64,000 bases of DNA from Flavobacterium sp. CG_23.5 (GCF_017875765.1 NZ_JAGGNA010000001.1:2879001-2943000), one strand, 5' to 3'; counted from the stretch's first letter, positions 33,309 through 43,218 are shown. Translations and numbers: made by a program. Notes: generated from the sequence alone by a model not told the origin.

Positions 33309-35729
33309 TTAGAATATGTTTTTTGCAGAATTGTAATCTATAAAATAACGAACACTGATGGAGAATACATGTTTTAGTTGGTCGTTAGTCAATAAATTAG
33401 TTACGTTTTTACCAAAATCCTTATTGATGTCCCGTTCAAAGTTGGCAGCATTGTTCCTGTATAAAACCGAGACCTGACTTCCTGGGGCAAACCACCACGA
33501 ATAAGATAAATCAGCATTCCAGGAATAGAAACTGGAGTTCTTGTTTTGGGTGTAATTCATGTAATCAGCCAGTCTTCCGTTTTGTTCCAATGATAAAAAG
33601 TTTTTATTTTCCGCATAAGACCAATATTGGCGCAAAGCAATATTAAAAGTCATTTTACTGTTGAGTGAGTATTTTCCCGAAAGTGTGTTGGAATAAGTGA
33701 GTACGTTTCTATTGGCAAAGATAATAGCGTTTGGCGTCGCTGCATTCTGGTCCTCATCAATACTGTCGACGAAACCTTTGTTGTTATTTTGTCTAAAAAA
33801 GTTAAAATTATAAACCAAAGAAAACTTGTCGCTGAATCGATATCGGGGCCCGAGTGATACGCCATAAGAACTTCTTCCGGATTCACTTAGTTTAGTAAAA
33901 GAAGTGCTTACATCCATCGCGAATTTATTGTTGTAATTTGACGAGAAGTACATGTTAGTGCCAATCCTTTTGGGAAAAATCAAAAATCTATTTGCAGTTC
34001 TGGATTCATAATAGTCATATGATTCAAGAGGATTGGCACTCATATTTAAGCCATAAGAATGGTTTTTTTTATTTGATGCGTTAATGTTAAAATTGATATT
34101 ATTTCCTTGTATTTTCCCGGTCTCTTTTTGAAATTGCGAATACATATTTAAATTCACATTAAAGGAATTGAAATGTTTTGTTGAATTTAGAATTCTGTAA
34201 TTTGTATTTGCGTAAAAATTGTAATAATTAGTTTCGAAATTAATACCTAAATCATTGCTGTTAAAATCTTTCGAAACACCTTCGGTTCCAAAACTGTATC
34301 GATATTTCCCACTCGTTTCACCAAAGTTTAAGGAGTAAAACACCCCTTTCTTATCTTCGGTATCGTTGATATAACTGTATTTTAAATTCCCCGAAAGATT
34401 ATAGGTGTTTTTTGTAGTATTTAAATCCCAAACTAATGCCGATACATTTGCATCACGAAAACTTCCGTTTCGAGTTACATTGGTATTAATAAATGACACC
34501 GAAGAATTTTTATGAAAGCGCTGATCCAGAACTAATACATTGTAGTTAGCATAAGGTTCTACAACCTCTCTTCTAATTTCCCCAGTATTATTATTTTGTA
34601 TTGTTGCGTAGGTTTTTTCGGTTACGGCATTTAAAATTCCTATTCCCAAACCGTCTTTTGTTCTTCCCGAAATTTTCAACGCATTGATTAAATTTACACT
34701 TGCAGGGTTATCAATAATTGTTTCAGTAGATGAAGCTGTTGGATAATTTGATGGACTTCCACCAATTCTTCTGGAATACAATAAATTTCCTTTGCTAAAC
34801 AAATCCGTCCCTTCGGTAAAAAAAGGCCTATTTTCATTAAATTGTTGTTCGAAAGGACCTAAATTCAAAATTTTATCATCGTATTTTGTTTGACCAAAAT
34901 CCGGAATAAGGATCATATCGAGCGTAAAAGCATCGTTTATTCCGTACTTTATATCTAAACCACGTTTTAGCGTCCCGTAGGTTTTTTGTCCCTTACTGGC
35001 ATTGACATAAAAAGAGGAGTAGGGCAAAAGAAAAAGACGCGTAGGTGTTTTTATATTCTCAATGCCTTCTAGTACTCCTGTCTGTTGCGTGAAAGTACCT
35101 AATTTTGAATCAATGAAATTCCACGTGTATTTATGTTTGTCTCTTTTTATTTCTCGAAAAAAGTTGAGTCCCCATTTTTGTTTGTTTTCACTAGAAAATC
35201 TCAATGCTGCATACGGAATTCGCATTTCTACAACCCAACCAAAATCAGTAATTACCGCTTTGCTTTTCCATACCGCATCCCATGAATAATCCTCGCCATT
35301 TGAATCGGTTACGATACAATCTGCTTGGCCATCGGATGCCGAAACGTAAAATTGAAAATCTTGTTGACCATCATTAAAACCATTTATGAAAACCCCAAAT
35401 AAGTCGGAAGTACCGTTATTATCCCTTTGTGTAATTTCTTTTAAGATTTTTTTAGGCTCATTATCATACATTAATGCGGCAACGTAAATCGCGTCATTGT
35501 CATATAATAATTTTACTTCGGTTCTTTTATTTTCGGGAATTGGCTTGCCATTATCGGGTTGAAACATGATAAAATCAGTAGCAATTGGAGCTGATTTCCA
35601 GATGTTTTCATCTATTTTCCCGTCAATGTTTATGTTGTCCGAAATGAATTTAGTTAGTAATACTTTTTTTTGGCTATAGCCAAGAATTGAAAATAGAAGT
35701 ACGCAGCAATAAAGTATTTTGTGCATCAT
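33309..35729 (-). CDS. DUF5916 outer-membrane protein with N-terminal CBM9-like domain (paralogue 1)
   Basis: An 806-residue exported protein; I take the start at MMHKILYCCVLLFSILGYSQ, which gives a signal peptide, over a TTG 13 codons upstream. The N-terminal domain (about 25-215) is a carbohydrate-binding family 9-like fold (IDGKIDENIWKSAPIATDF and FGWVVEMRIPYAALRF). The rest is a DUF5916 beta-barrel-type region rich in aromatic alternating strands, ending in VSVRYFIDYNSAKNIF. It probably sits in the outer membrane. It is adjacent to a second copy of the same family in the same direction. Ligand and function are unknown. Confidence 0.88.
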   Translation of the reverse strand: MMHKILYCCVLLFSILGYSQKKVLLTKFISDNINIDGKIDENIWKSAPIATDFIMFQPDNGKPIPENKRTEVKLLYDNDAIYVAALMYDNEPKKILKEITQRDNNGTSDLFGVFINGFNDGQQDFQFYVSASDGQADCIVTDSNGEDYSWDAVWKSKAVITDFGWVVEMRIPYAALRFSSENKQKWGLNFFREIKRDKHKYTWNFIDSKLGTFTQQTGVLEGIENIKTPTRLFLLPYSSFYVNASKGQKTYGTLKRGLDIKYGINDAFTLDMILIPDFGQTKYDDKILNLGPFEQQFNENRPFFTEGTDLFSKGNLLYSRRIGGSPSNYPTASSTETIIDNPASVNLINALKISGRTKDGLGIGILNAVTEKTYATIQNNNTGEIRREVVEPYANYNVLVLDQRFHKNSSVSFINTNVTRNGSFRDANVSALVWDLNTTKNTYNLSGNLKYSYINDTEDKKGVFYSLNFGETSGKYRYSFGTEGVSKDFNSNDLGINFETNYYNFYANTNYRILNSTKHFNSFNVNLNMYSQFQKETGKIQGNNINFNINASNKKNHSYGLNMSANPLESYDYYESRTANRFLIFPKRIGTNMYFSSNYNNKFAMDVSTSFTKLSESGRSSYGVSLGPRYRFSDKFSLVYNFNFFRQNNNKGFVDSIDEDQNAATPNAIIFANRNVLTYSNTLSGKYSLNSKMTFNIALRQYWSYAENKNFLSLEQNGRLADYMNYTQNKNSSFYSWNADLSYSWWFAPGSQVSVLYRNNAANFERDINKDFGKNVTNLLTNDQLKHVFSISVRYFIDYNSAKNIF

Positions 35730-35929
35730 TTTTTGATTGATTGTGATGATTGATGAAAATAGATTCAAAAAAACCTAATTTCACTAATAGACTATGCTTT
35801 TAAATATTTGTTACAATTATTTTGAATAAAAACGAATATTTACTTTACGGTCGGATTTATACAATTGAAAAATTTTTCTTTTTTTCGATCATATTTTGAA
35901 GAGATGAAGTTGTAATCTGAAATTTAAAT

Positions 35930-38317
35930 TTAATTTTTTATCACATTATAATCAATAAAATAGCGAAGACTTACGGAAACCACATTTGTTAGATTGCCAT
36001 TAAAAACACTTTTAAAGTTTGTAGATAAATTTTTCTCAACAGTGCTGGCTCGTTCAAGGGAATAATTTCGATATAGGAATGAAATTTCACTTCCGGGTGC
36101 AAACCACCATGAATAGGATAAATCAAAATTCCATGAATTAAAATTCCGATCTTTATTTTTGATGTAATTAGGATTCGGAATTAAATAACCGTCGTTTTGG
36201 AGCGTGAAAAATTCATGATTTTGGGAATAGGACCAATAATATCTTGCGGTAAGATTGATCGTCATTTTATTGTTTAGGGCATATTTTCCCGTGAGGTCAT
36301 TTTGTAATATTTCTCTATTTCGTTCACCAAAAATAATTCCCGCCTTATCAAATGCCGCCCATCCTATATCATTTTTTTTGTTGGTGTAATCTAATATATA
36401 GGAGAGTGAAAATTTGTCATTAAACCTGTATTTCGGACCTAAAGCTAGGCCATAAGTAATTCTGCCGTCTTGGTCAAATAGCGTAAAACTTGGAGTGAAG
36501 TCAAAAGTAAAAGCATTATTGCTATTGAATTCAGTTCCAAAATAAGATGCTATTCTCCTTGGGATTTGTAAATATCTTCCGTTTTCACGTGGCTCGTAAA
36601 AATCGAACGTTTCGGATGGGATTATTACCAATGCCAATTCAAAATAATTGTTGCCTCGTGATCTTGCCTTTATAACCGTTTTATACCAACCTTCTTGCAA
36701 TTTGCCAGTGGTATTTTGAATTTCTAAATTCAGTTCCTGTTCGACCTTAAATGTATTGAAATATTTTATGGGATTCAATATTCTGTAGCTGGCGTTAGCT
36801 AAAGCACTATGATAATTGGTGTAAAAAATAATTCCTAAGTCGTTAATGTCATAATCTCGTGAAAGATATTTTCCGGAAACATAATATCGATATTTTCCGC
36901 TTGTTTTTGCAAAGGTTAATGCCGTCTTAAAGCCTGTATAATCTTCGATTGTGTTTATGGAACTGTATTTAAAATCACCAAATAAGCTATAAGTATTTGC
37001 TTTTGTATTCAAGTCAAATAATAGTGCGGAAACATTTGCGTCTCTAAATTCTCCATTACGTGTCGTATTTGTATTTACAAACGAAACAGATGAGTTCTGA
37101 TTAAAGCGCTGGTCAAAAACTAATACATTATAATTCGTTAAAGGTTCAATAACTTCTTTTCTGGTTTCGTTGGTGTCATTATTTCTAATAGTAGCAAACG
37201 TTTTTTTAGTAATAGCATTCAAAAAACCAATTCCTAAACCTTTCTCCGTTCTACCTGATACTTTTACAGCATTGATTAATTTTACGCTACTAGGATAATT
37301 TGTGATTTCTTCGTTATCTGCAATTTGTGGTTCTGTACTCGGTGCCCCACCAATTCTTCTGGAATAAAATAATCCGCCTTTATTAAATAGATCCGTTCCT
37401 TCAGTAAAAAAAGGGCGGTTTTCATCAAGCCTTTGCTCGAAAGGCTCGAGATTTAAAATAGCATTGTCAAATTTTGTCTGTCCAAAGTCAGGAACTAAAA
37501 TGGCATCCAGTGTAAAGGAATCATTAATTCCGTATTTTATATCTAAACCAGCTTTGAATGTTCTGTCAGAAGCAAAAGCATCTTGTTGATGGTATGCTGA
37601 AATATAGGGTATTAAAAAAAGGCGGGTTGGAGTGTTAATATTTTCTATTCCTTCAAGGATTCCAGCTTGTGGAATTACTGCGCCAATCTTGGTGTCCACT
37701 CTATTCCAAGTGTATTTTTGAACATCGCGTTTTATTTCACGCATAAAATTGATGCCCCAAGTTTGTTTTTCAGCATTCGAAAATCGTAAAGCTGCATAAG
37801 GGATTTTCATTTCTACGACCCAACCAAAGTCAGTAAGGGTTGCTTTACTGTCCCAAATGGCGTCCCAAGTAAAATCTTCATTGTCTTCGGTTGCCAAACA
37901 ATCCATTTGAACACCTGCTGAACTTACGAAAAATCTAAAATCTTGCTGTCCATCATTGAATCCGTTAATATAAACCGAAAAAACATCAGATACACCAAAA
38001 ACATCGCGATTGGTTATTTCTTTTTTTATTTTTTCAGGCTCGTTATCGTATAATATAGCAGCAATATAAATGGCATTGTTATCGTACAATACTTTTACTT
38101 CTGTTTTTTTATCAGCACTAATTGGTTTTCCGTTATCAGGTTCGTACATGACAAAATCAGTGGCTACGGCGCTATTTTTCCAAATCTCTTCGTTGATTTT
38201 GCCGTCAATAGTAATGTTCTCATTTATGGATTTAGCATGAAGAACTTTTTTTTGGCTATAAGTTGTAATGTTGCAAATAATGAAAAAAAGCAAAGGCAAA
38301 TACTGATATTTCGTCAT
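35930..38317 (-). CDS. DUF5916 outer-membrane protein with N-terminal CBM9-like domain (paralogue 2)
   Basis: A 795-residue paralogue of the downstream gene, 200 bp away. It shares the start of the mature part (KKVLHAKSINENITIDGKIN), the CBM9-like domain, ENRPFFTEGTDLFNKGGLFY near residue 310, and the C-terminal VSLRYFIDYNVIKN. Signal peptide MTKYQYLPLLFFIICNITTYSQ. The two proteins diverge most in the barrel strands, suggesting an old tandem duplication with change of ligand. No TonB box was seen, so it is not a classical SusC-type receptor. The 200-bp gap between the genes is AT-rich and shows no clear terminator. Confidence 0.88.
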   Translation of the reverse strand: MTKYQYLPLLFFIICNITTYSQKKVLHAKSINENITIDGKINEEIWKNSAVATDFVMYEPDNGKPISADKKTEVKVLYDNNAIYIAAILYDNEPEKIKKEITNRDVFGVSDVFSVYINGFNDGQQDFRFFVSSAGVQMDCLATEDNEDFTWDAIWDSKATLTDFGWVVEMKIPYAALRFSNAEKQTWGINFMREIKRDVQKYTWNRVDTKIGAVIPQAGILEGIENINTPTRLFLIPYISAYHQQDAFASDRTFKAGLDIKYGINDSFTLDAILVPDFGQTKFDNAILNLEPFEQRLDENRPFFTEGTDLFNKGGLFYSRRIGGAPSTEPQIADNEEITNYPSSVKLINAVKVSGRTEKGLGIGFLNAITKKTFATIRNNDTNETRKEVIEPLTNYNVLVFDQRFNQNSSVSFVNTNTTRNGEFRDANVSALLFDLNTKANTYSLFGDFKYSSINTIEDYTGFKTALTFAKTSGKYRYYVSGKYLSRDYDINDLGIIFYTNYHSALANASYRILNPIKYFNTFKVEQELNLEIQNTTGKLQEGWYKTVIKARSRGNNYFELALVIIPSETFDFYEPRENGRYLQIPRRIASYFGTEFNSNNAFTFDFTPSFTLFDQDGRITYGLALGPKYRFNDKFSLSYILDYTNKKNDIGWAAFDKAGIIFGERNREILQNDLTGKYALNNKMTINLTARYYWSYSQNHEFFTLQNDGYLIPNPNYIKNKDRNFNSWNFDLSYSWWFAPGSEISFLYRNYSLERASTVEKNLSTNFKSVFNGNLTNVVSVSLRYFIDYNVIKN

Positions 38318-38505
38318 AAATTAGGATTGTAAGCAAACAAAAATAACAAAATTAACATACAAAGTGATTATTTTGTGACAATAAACTCAATAATTAAGAT
38401 GATTTTGCGTTCTATAAAGATTAAATTTATCTTAATTTTAGTTTCGACTGTATAATTTTGCGTACGTTTGCCATCTCAAATTAATGTTTAACTTAAAGCT
38501 ATTCA

Positions 38506-39228
38506 ATGATTTATAAGATATTCCCTGCAATTCTATTCTTGCTTTTTTCATTTACTCCAAGCAAAACAAATTTTTCTGAGCCAAAGAGCATTAAACCTGC
38601 AGTTTATGCTAAAGTAACAACCTCTAGCATAGATGCTAAGATTGAAATGGTTTACAGTAGTCTGCATTCCAACCAATTTGGCTTGCCTAAATTGGAAAGT
38701 TTCACGGAAGCCCTGAAAGGTTTTTATTTGTTGAAAGAAAAAGGATTAGTTCAAAAAGACATTTTGACTTTAGTAGATTTTAGTTTGTCATCGAGTACCA
38801 AAAGACTTTGGGTAATCGATTTGACAACAAATACTATATTGTATAACTCTCTTGTTGCACATGGAAGAAATACTGGCGATGATTTTGCTTCTTCTTTTTC
38901 CAACTCGGCAGAGTCTTTTAAAAGTAGTTTAGGGTTTTACTCAACAGGTGAAATTTATAACGGCAAACATGGAATGTCTCTTAAGCTTGATGGATTAGAA
39001 AAGGGTGTAAATGATAATGCTAGAAATAGAGGCGTGGTTATGCATGCTGCGGATTATGTTTCTAATTCATTTGTAAAGAGCAACCATAGGTTAGGAAGAA
39101 GCCAAGGTTGTCCTGCTATACCGGTAGAGTTATCTAAGGATATCATCAATGCGATAAAAAACAAATCATGTTTGTTTATCTATCATCCTTCAAGAAGTTT
39201 TAAATTGAGGTCGGAATTAATTTCCTGA
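38506..39228 (+). CDS. L,D-transpeptidase-like murein protein (YkuD-related)
   Basis: A 240-residue exported protein with signal sequence MIYKIFPAILFLLFSFTPSK. The catalytic region (about 90-225) has VDFSLSSSTKRLWVIDL, VAHGRNTG, the conserved VMHAADYVSNSF with its histidine near residue 186, and the nucleophile C202 in GRSQGCPAIP. This is the family annotated as murein L,D-transpeptidase catalytic domain proteins, which forms or remodels 3-3 crosslinks or attaches proteins to peptidoglycan. It is divergent from the DUF5916 gene, with a hairpin terminator downstream. Confidence 0.88.
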   Translation: MIYKIFPAILFLLFSFTPSKTNFSEPKSIKPAVYAKVTTSSIDAKIEMVYSSLHSNQFGLPKLESFTEALKGFYLLKEKGLVQKDILTLVDFSLSSSTKRLWVIDLTTNTILYNSLVAHGRNTGDDFASSFSNSAESFKSSLGFYSTGEIYNGKHGMSLKLDGLEKGVNDNARNRGVVMHAADYVSNSFVKSNHRLGRSQGCPAIPVELSKDIINAIKNKSCLFIYHPSRSFKLRSELIS

Positions 39229-39271
39229 TTTTTTTGAACATAATAAAATATTCTCGAATATTTTCGATTTA

Positions 39272-39310
39272 AAATGGTATACTATTTTTAGTATGCCATT
39301 TTTTTTTATC
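39272..39310 (+). terminator. Terminator after the L,D-transpeptidase gene
   Basis: The stem AAATGGTATAC/GTATGCCATTT (one mismatch) with a TATTTTTA loop is followed by a long T-run. Confidence 0.75.
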
Positions 39311-39724
39311 AAAAAAAAAGTATCGCTCACAATGAATAATGAATGCTTTATCTAATCCTTTCGTTCTATAATTTTTCAAAGTGCTATTCCTCGAATTAAA
39401 TAGCGATTTTTTGTTCGAATAATACTTTGAAATTCTTATAAAACGAGATTACTCCTGCTACTTGCTCATTGTGTAAACCAGCATAATGAAGGGTGGTCTC
39501 TAAATTTCAACCATCAAAATGACAACTTTTCAGTTTGAATTACAAGTTGGTCTGCTGAAAAAGTTTCTTTTGCAGCTATTTCTTAGCTGTTTTACATTTT
39601 TTTTCAAAATAATTTTTCTGCAATATAAAGGTATAATAATTTCATATTAAATTCTTTATGTATAAGAGATGCTTTATTAAAAGGCTTTTGGAAGTGAGTT
39701 TGTGATTTTTTTCAAAAAAAAAAC
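39311..39724. other. Geneless AT-rich intergenic stretch
   Basis: About 410 bp upstream of the tRNA genes. I see no open reading frame with codon structure, no RNA gene and no strong repeat; only A/T-rich runs and a weak AAGTTTCTTTTGCAGCTATT-like stretch of no clear meaning. Confidence 0.6.
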
Positions 39725-39756
39725 TTGCATTGAACCTATTTTATTCTCTATATTTG
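39725..39756 (+). promoter_or_regulatory. Promoter of the tRNA-Gly genes
   Basis: A -7 element TATATTTG (39749-39756) with a TTG word 21 bp upstream (39725-39727), 13 bp before the first tRNA. It fits the Bacteroidota consensus TTTG-N19-21-TAnnTTTG. Confidence 0.65.
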
Positions 39757-39769
39757 CACCGTTGTTAAT

Positions 39770-39842
<73 letters not shown>

Positions 39843-39844
39843 CT

Positions 39845-39876
39845 AAACCTCAAATTTTTGGTTTGAGGTTTTTTAT
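39845..39876 (+). terminator. Hairpin terminator after tRNA-Gly copy 1
   Basis: Perfect 10-bp stem AAACCTCAAA/TTTGAGGTTT with a seven-base loop, followed by TTT and A/T-rich sequence. Confidence 0.75.
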
Positions 39877-39890
39877 TTTATTGTTTTAAT

Positions 39891-39963
<73 letters not shown>

Positions 39964-39965
39964 CC

Positions 39966-39999
39966 AAAAACCTCAAACTTTTGTTTGAGGTTTTTTATT
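39966..39999 (+). terminator. Hairpin terminator after tRNA-Gly copy 2
   Basis: Stem AAAAACCTCAAAC/GTTTGAGGTTTTT with a four-base loop and a T-rich tail. Confidence 0.75.
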
Positions 40000-40009
40000 T
40001 TAAAGTTGT

Positions 40010-40062
40010 GCGAGAAGTTTATCCCTTGAACGAAGGGATACGGGAAGCCTCGTCTTTCGCTC
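40010..40062 (+). pseudogene. Remnant of a third tRNA-Gly copy
   Basis: Begins GCGAGAAG, like the tRNA 5' end, and ends with 17 bases (AGCCTCGTCTTTCGCTC, 40046-40062) identical to the tRNA 3' end plus one flanking base. The D arm and anticodon arm are replaced by unrelated sequence containing ATCCCTTGAACGAAGGGAT. It cannot fold as a working tRNA. Confidence 0.7.
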
Positions 40063-40067
40063 TTTTT

Positions 40068-40103
40068 AAAAAACCGTCTCATTTTACAACAAGACGGTTT
40101 TTT
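40068..40103. terminator. Bidirectional terminator between the tRNA region and pepE
   Basis: Stem AAACCGTCT/AGACGGTTT with a 12-base loop, A-run on the left and T-run on the right. It can serve both converging units. Confidence 0.75.
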
Positions 40104-40811
40104 TTATTTTATAAAACTTAAATCGGTTCCGCTTTCTAATTCTACCGGAATTTGGTTTTGTCTAAAAAGCCGGGCTGATAAATTCCCTTTCAAAATAATT
40201 GTTGACCCTTTTACATCTAGCCAACTTCCTTCTCGCAGTCCCAATACAGGAACCGAGTTGAAAGCATGAAATTCTTGTATTCTGGTTTCGCGAGTTTCCC
40301 CCATATGTTTCGATTGAACATCGGCATCTAGATAATGAGGATTCAAATTAAAAGGAATTAGTCCCAAAGTTTTAAAACTTGGCGGATAAACAATAGGCAT
40401 GTCATTAGTGGTTTGCATCGTTAATCCACAAATATTGCTTCCTGCGCTAGTTCCTAAATATGGAGTCCCGTTTTTCACCGTTTCTGCAAGAACGATCATG
40501 CTGTTGTTTTTGTACAATTGGGATACCAATAAAAACGTATTGCCACCACCGGTAAAAATTCCTTCCGCGTTTTGGATTGCTGATGCCGCATTTTCAAATT
40601 CATGAATTCCTTTCACGGCTATATTTATTTTGGCGAAAGCCAAAGTAACTTTTTCAGTGTAATCCTCATGTGAAATACCTCCGGGACGTGCATAAGGAAT
40701 AAAAAGAATTGTTGCGCATTCCTTGAAATGTAACTGTAATTCAGGTAAAATATAGTCTAAATAGTCTCCACCGTGAAGAGTGGAGGTACTGGCGATAATG
40801 CTGTTTTTCAT
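40104..40811 (-). CDS. pepE: Dipeptidase PepE (aspartyl dipeptidase, S51 family)
   Basis: A 235-residue cytosolic serine peptidase that cleaves N-terminal aspartyl dipeptides. The family motifs are clear: FTGGGNTFLLV near residue 87, the nucleophile S122 in LGTSAGSNICG, and PHYLDADVQSKHMGETRETRI around 155-175 with the histidine. Length matches PepE (229-236). Cyanophycinase-type relatives share the fold, but TMQTTNDMPIVYPPSF is PepE-like. It is transcribed alone, convergent with the tRNA genes. Confidence 0.95.
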   Translation of the reverse strand: MKNSIIASTSTLHGGDYLDYILPELQLHFKECATILFIPYARPGGISHEDYTEKVTLAFAKINIAVKGIHEFENAASAIQNAEGIFTGGGNTFLLVSQLYKNNSMIVLAETVKNGTPYLGTSAGSNICGLTMQTTNDMPIVYPPSFKTLGLIPFNLNPHYLDADVQSKHMGETRETRIQEFHAFNSVPVLGLREGSWLDVKGSTIILKGNLSARLFRQNQIPVELESGTDLSFIK

Positions 40812-40979
40812 TTTATGTGGTAATAGATAGTTTTGGGATAAAGATATTAAATCATGCTTTTTAAAGTTGCTTTCTTAAGTTTTTAATTAACATATTTTTA
40901 CCAAGTCATTAGTAATTAATTTAGAATATAGTAAGATACTTTTACTGAACTACAATTATTGGAATTTGACTGTAAACTG

Positions 40980-41750
40980 ATGACTAGAGCCCTTTGTGTT
41001 TTTTTTATTTTAATAGCTACTAAGGCAATGGCGCAAGAAACAATTCCAGTACAATTGAATGGAAAAGTTAGTACGGGTTTGTCCAACCTCGAGGGGGTTT
41101 ACGTCATCAATTTGAAAACTGAAAAAGCTGCAATTACTGATAAGGATGGCTATTTTTCCATTCCCGCAGCAGTTGGCGACACACTAATGTTCTCAGCCAT
41201 TCAATTTAGAGCGATAAAGGTTAATTTAACCAAAATTTTTTTTGAACAAGATTTATTTTCTGTGATGATGATGCCAATTGTGAATCAATTAAAAGAAGTC
41301 ATCGTTAAAAATCACAGCAATATCAATGCATTATCGCTGGGAATTATTCCAAAAGGACAAAAGTCATATACGGAGGCAGAGCGTAAATTGTATACTGCTA
41401 CCGATCTTAATGCCTCTTCAAGTGCAAGTGTGAGGGGAATGGCTGGTGGTTCGATTTCTGCGGATCCTTTATTAAATTTTCTTTCCGGAAGGACTAAAAT
41501 GCTAAAAAAAGAGATTGAAGTCGAAAAAAAGGAATCATATTTGAGAAAATTAGAAAATATGTTTGATATGGATTATTTTATGAAGAAGTTAAAAATACCT
41601 TCGGAATATGTGAAGGGATTTGAGTATTATGCGGTAGAAAATGAAAAGTTTATCAAAATTCTAAATTCAAATAATATAACCGTAACCGAATTTTTACTAG
41701 GAGAATTAGCGGCTAAGTTTAACGAAATTACCGCCAGTGAAAATAAATAA
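40980..41750 (+). CDS. Carboxypeptidase-regulatory-like domain protein, array member 1
   Basis: A 256-residue exported protein; start taken at MTRALCVFFILIATKAMAQ, whose signal peptide is better than the TTG seven codons upstream. The N-terminal CarboxypepD_reg-like beta domain (about 20-100; NGKVSTGLSNLEGVYV, AAITDKDGYFSIPAAVGDTL) is followed by the linker LSLGIIPKGQKSYTEAERKL and a C-terminal helical part (VEKKESYLRKLENMFDMDYF, then PSEYVKGFEYYAVENEKF). Members of this group are common in Bacteroidota, with no established function. It is the first of three overlapping paralogues; the next starts inside its end. Confidence 0.85.
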   Translation: MTRALCVFFILIATKAMAQETIPVQLNGKVSTGLSNLEGVYVINLKTEKAAITDKDGYFSIPAAVGDTLMFSAIQFRAIKVNLTKIFFEQDLFSVMMMPIVNQLKEVIVKNHSNINALSLGIIPKGQKSYTEAERKLYTATDLNASSSASVRGMAGGSISADPLLNFLSGRTKMLKKEIEVEKKESYLRKLENMFDMDYFMKKLKIPSEYVKGFEYYAVENEKFIKILNSNNITVTEFLLGELAAKFNEITASENK

Positions 41751-42465
41751 TACACTACTGTTAGTTTTATTGCTACTGACTCAAATTGTTTTTGGGCAAA
41801 ATAGCAACGGAAAAGAAATTCAAGGAAGAATTATTGCTGATTCTACTGCTGTTGAAGGAGTGAATATATCAAATTCAACAAATCAAATAACGACTACTTC
41901 TGATAAAAACGGTCTCTTTTCACTTTTTGTAAAAGAAGGCGATATTTTGGTGATTTCAGCAGTTAATCTCGTAACTTTACGTAGGAAAGTCAGTAAGAAA
42001 GAATTAGTGTCAAATGAAATTCAAATTCGTATGACATCCAAAAGTATTGCTTTAAAAGAAGTTGTTGTCAATGAGAATTCACAAATCACGGCAGAAAATC
42101 TTGGAATTATTCCTTACGGACAAAAAAAATACACCCCAGCAGAACGAAAATTGTACACTGCTACTTCTGGGGGAGGTATCGATGGTTTACTAAACACAAT
42201 TTCCGGGCGCAAAGCAATGCTTAAAAAAGAAATTGTGGTGGAAAAAAAGGAACATTCGTTGGCTCGAATGGAAATCCTTTTTGATGATAAGTATTATATT
42301 GAAACCCTGAGAATTCCGTATGATTACATCCGGGGATTTCAATATTATTGTGTTGAAGATGCTAGGTTTTCAGAGGCATTGGAAACGAAAAACAAAACCT
42401 TAGTCATGTTTTTGATTGTCACTCTAGCTGAAAAGTACAATAAAACTATTGAAAATGAAAAATAA
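41737..42465 (+). CDS. Carboxypeptidase-regulatory-like domain protein, array member 2
   Basis: A 242-residue paralogue with a GTG start that overlaps the end of member 1 by 14 bases, so translation is probably coupled. Signal peptide MKINNTLLLVLLLLTQIVFGQ. It shares IQGRIIADSTAVEGVNISN, GLFSLFVKEGDILVISAVN, the linker LGIIPYGQKKYTPAERKLYT and the C-terminal VEKKEHSLARMEILFDDKYY. It is shorter than member 1 between linker and helical part. No ATG is nearby; the GTG is supported by the signal peptide directly after it. Confidence 0.85.
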   Translation: MKINNTLLLVLLLLTQIVFGQNSNGKEIQGRIIADSTAVEGVNISNSTNQITTTSDKNGLFSLFVKEGDILVISAVNLVTLRRKVSKKELVSNEIQIRMTSKSIALKEVVVNENSQITAENLGIIPYGQKKYTPAERKLYTATSGGGIDGLLNTISGRKAMLKKEIVVEKKEHSLARMEILFDDKYYIETLRIPYDYIRGFQYYCVEDARFSEALETKNKTLVMFLIVTLAEKYNKTIENEK

Positions 42466-43210
42466 AATAGCAATCCTAGTTTTGTGTTTATTTTGTCAAT
42501 TTTGTTTGGGTCAGGTATTGACAAGAAAAACGGTTCATGGTCGGATCGTAAATGATTCTATTAAGTTAGAAAATGTCGTTGTTTTTAATGTAAATTCAAA
42601 AACAGGAATTCTTATTGGTTCGAATGGGTTTTTTAGTATTTTGGCAAAAGTCAATGACACCTTGGTTTTTTCGAGTTTAACATTCAAATCGAAAAAAATT
42701 GTTCTTACTGAACGAGAAATTTCGGCGCCCATTTTAAGAGTGAAATTGGATGCTTTTACAAATCTATTGGGCGAAGTGATTGTGCCTCCAAAAAAAATCA
42801 TAAAACCAGTAAGCGCAAACACGCAGGCAATTGTTGACAAGCAATATTTTGATGATGAAAAGTCTTCGCCAAAGAATAGAACAATGCTTTCCGATGGAAC
42901 AATAGAAAACGGAACAAACTTTGTACGCCTTTATAAAGATGTTATAAAAATACTAAGAAAAAACAATCCGGAGATAATAGATTTTACTCAAAATAAAAGT
43001 TTTACCGAAGTTGCTTTGAAAAGAATTGGGTATGATTTTTTTTCCACTACATTGCAATTAAATGATGATGAAATTAGACTTTTTCTTATTTTTTGTGAGA
43101 ACGATCCCAAATCTAAAATGCTTCTTAAACCTGAAAATGAATTTCAATTGATGGATTTCTTGGTTACTAAAAATAAGGAATATAAAAAAATTACCGCTTT
43201 TGAAAACTAA
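42455..43210 (+). CDS. Carboxypeptidase-regulatory-like domain protein, array member 3
   Basis: A 251-residue paralogue starting at ATG, overlapping member 2 by 11 bases. Signal peptide MKNKIAILVLCLFCQFCLGQ. The N-terminal beta domain is kept (VHGRIVNDSIKLENVVVFNV, GILIGSNGFFSILAKVNDTL). The middle linker differs from members 1 and 2, and the C-terminal part (FVRLYKDVIKILRKNNPEII, FTEVALKRIGYDFF) is more divergent, so this may be an older split. Its last 80 codons have a decayed relative directly downstream. Confidence 0.85.
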   Translation: MKNKIAILVLCLFCQFCLGQVLTRKTVHGRIVNDSIKLENVVVFNVNSKTGILIGSNGFFSILAKVNDTLVFSSLTFKSKKIVLTEREISAPILRVKLDAFTNLLGEVIVPPKKIIKPVSANTQAIVDKQYFDDEKSSPKNRTMLSDGTIENGTNFVRLYKDVIKILRKNNPEIIDFTQNKSFTEVALKRIGYDFFSTTLQLNDDEIRLFLIFCENDPKSKMLLKPENEFQLMDFLVTKNKEYKKITAFEN

Positions 43211-43218
43211 ATCGGCAT

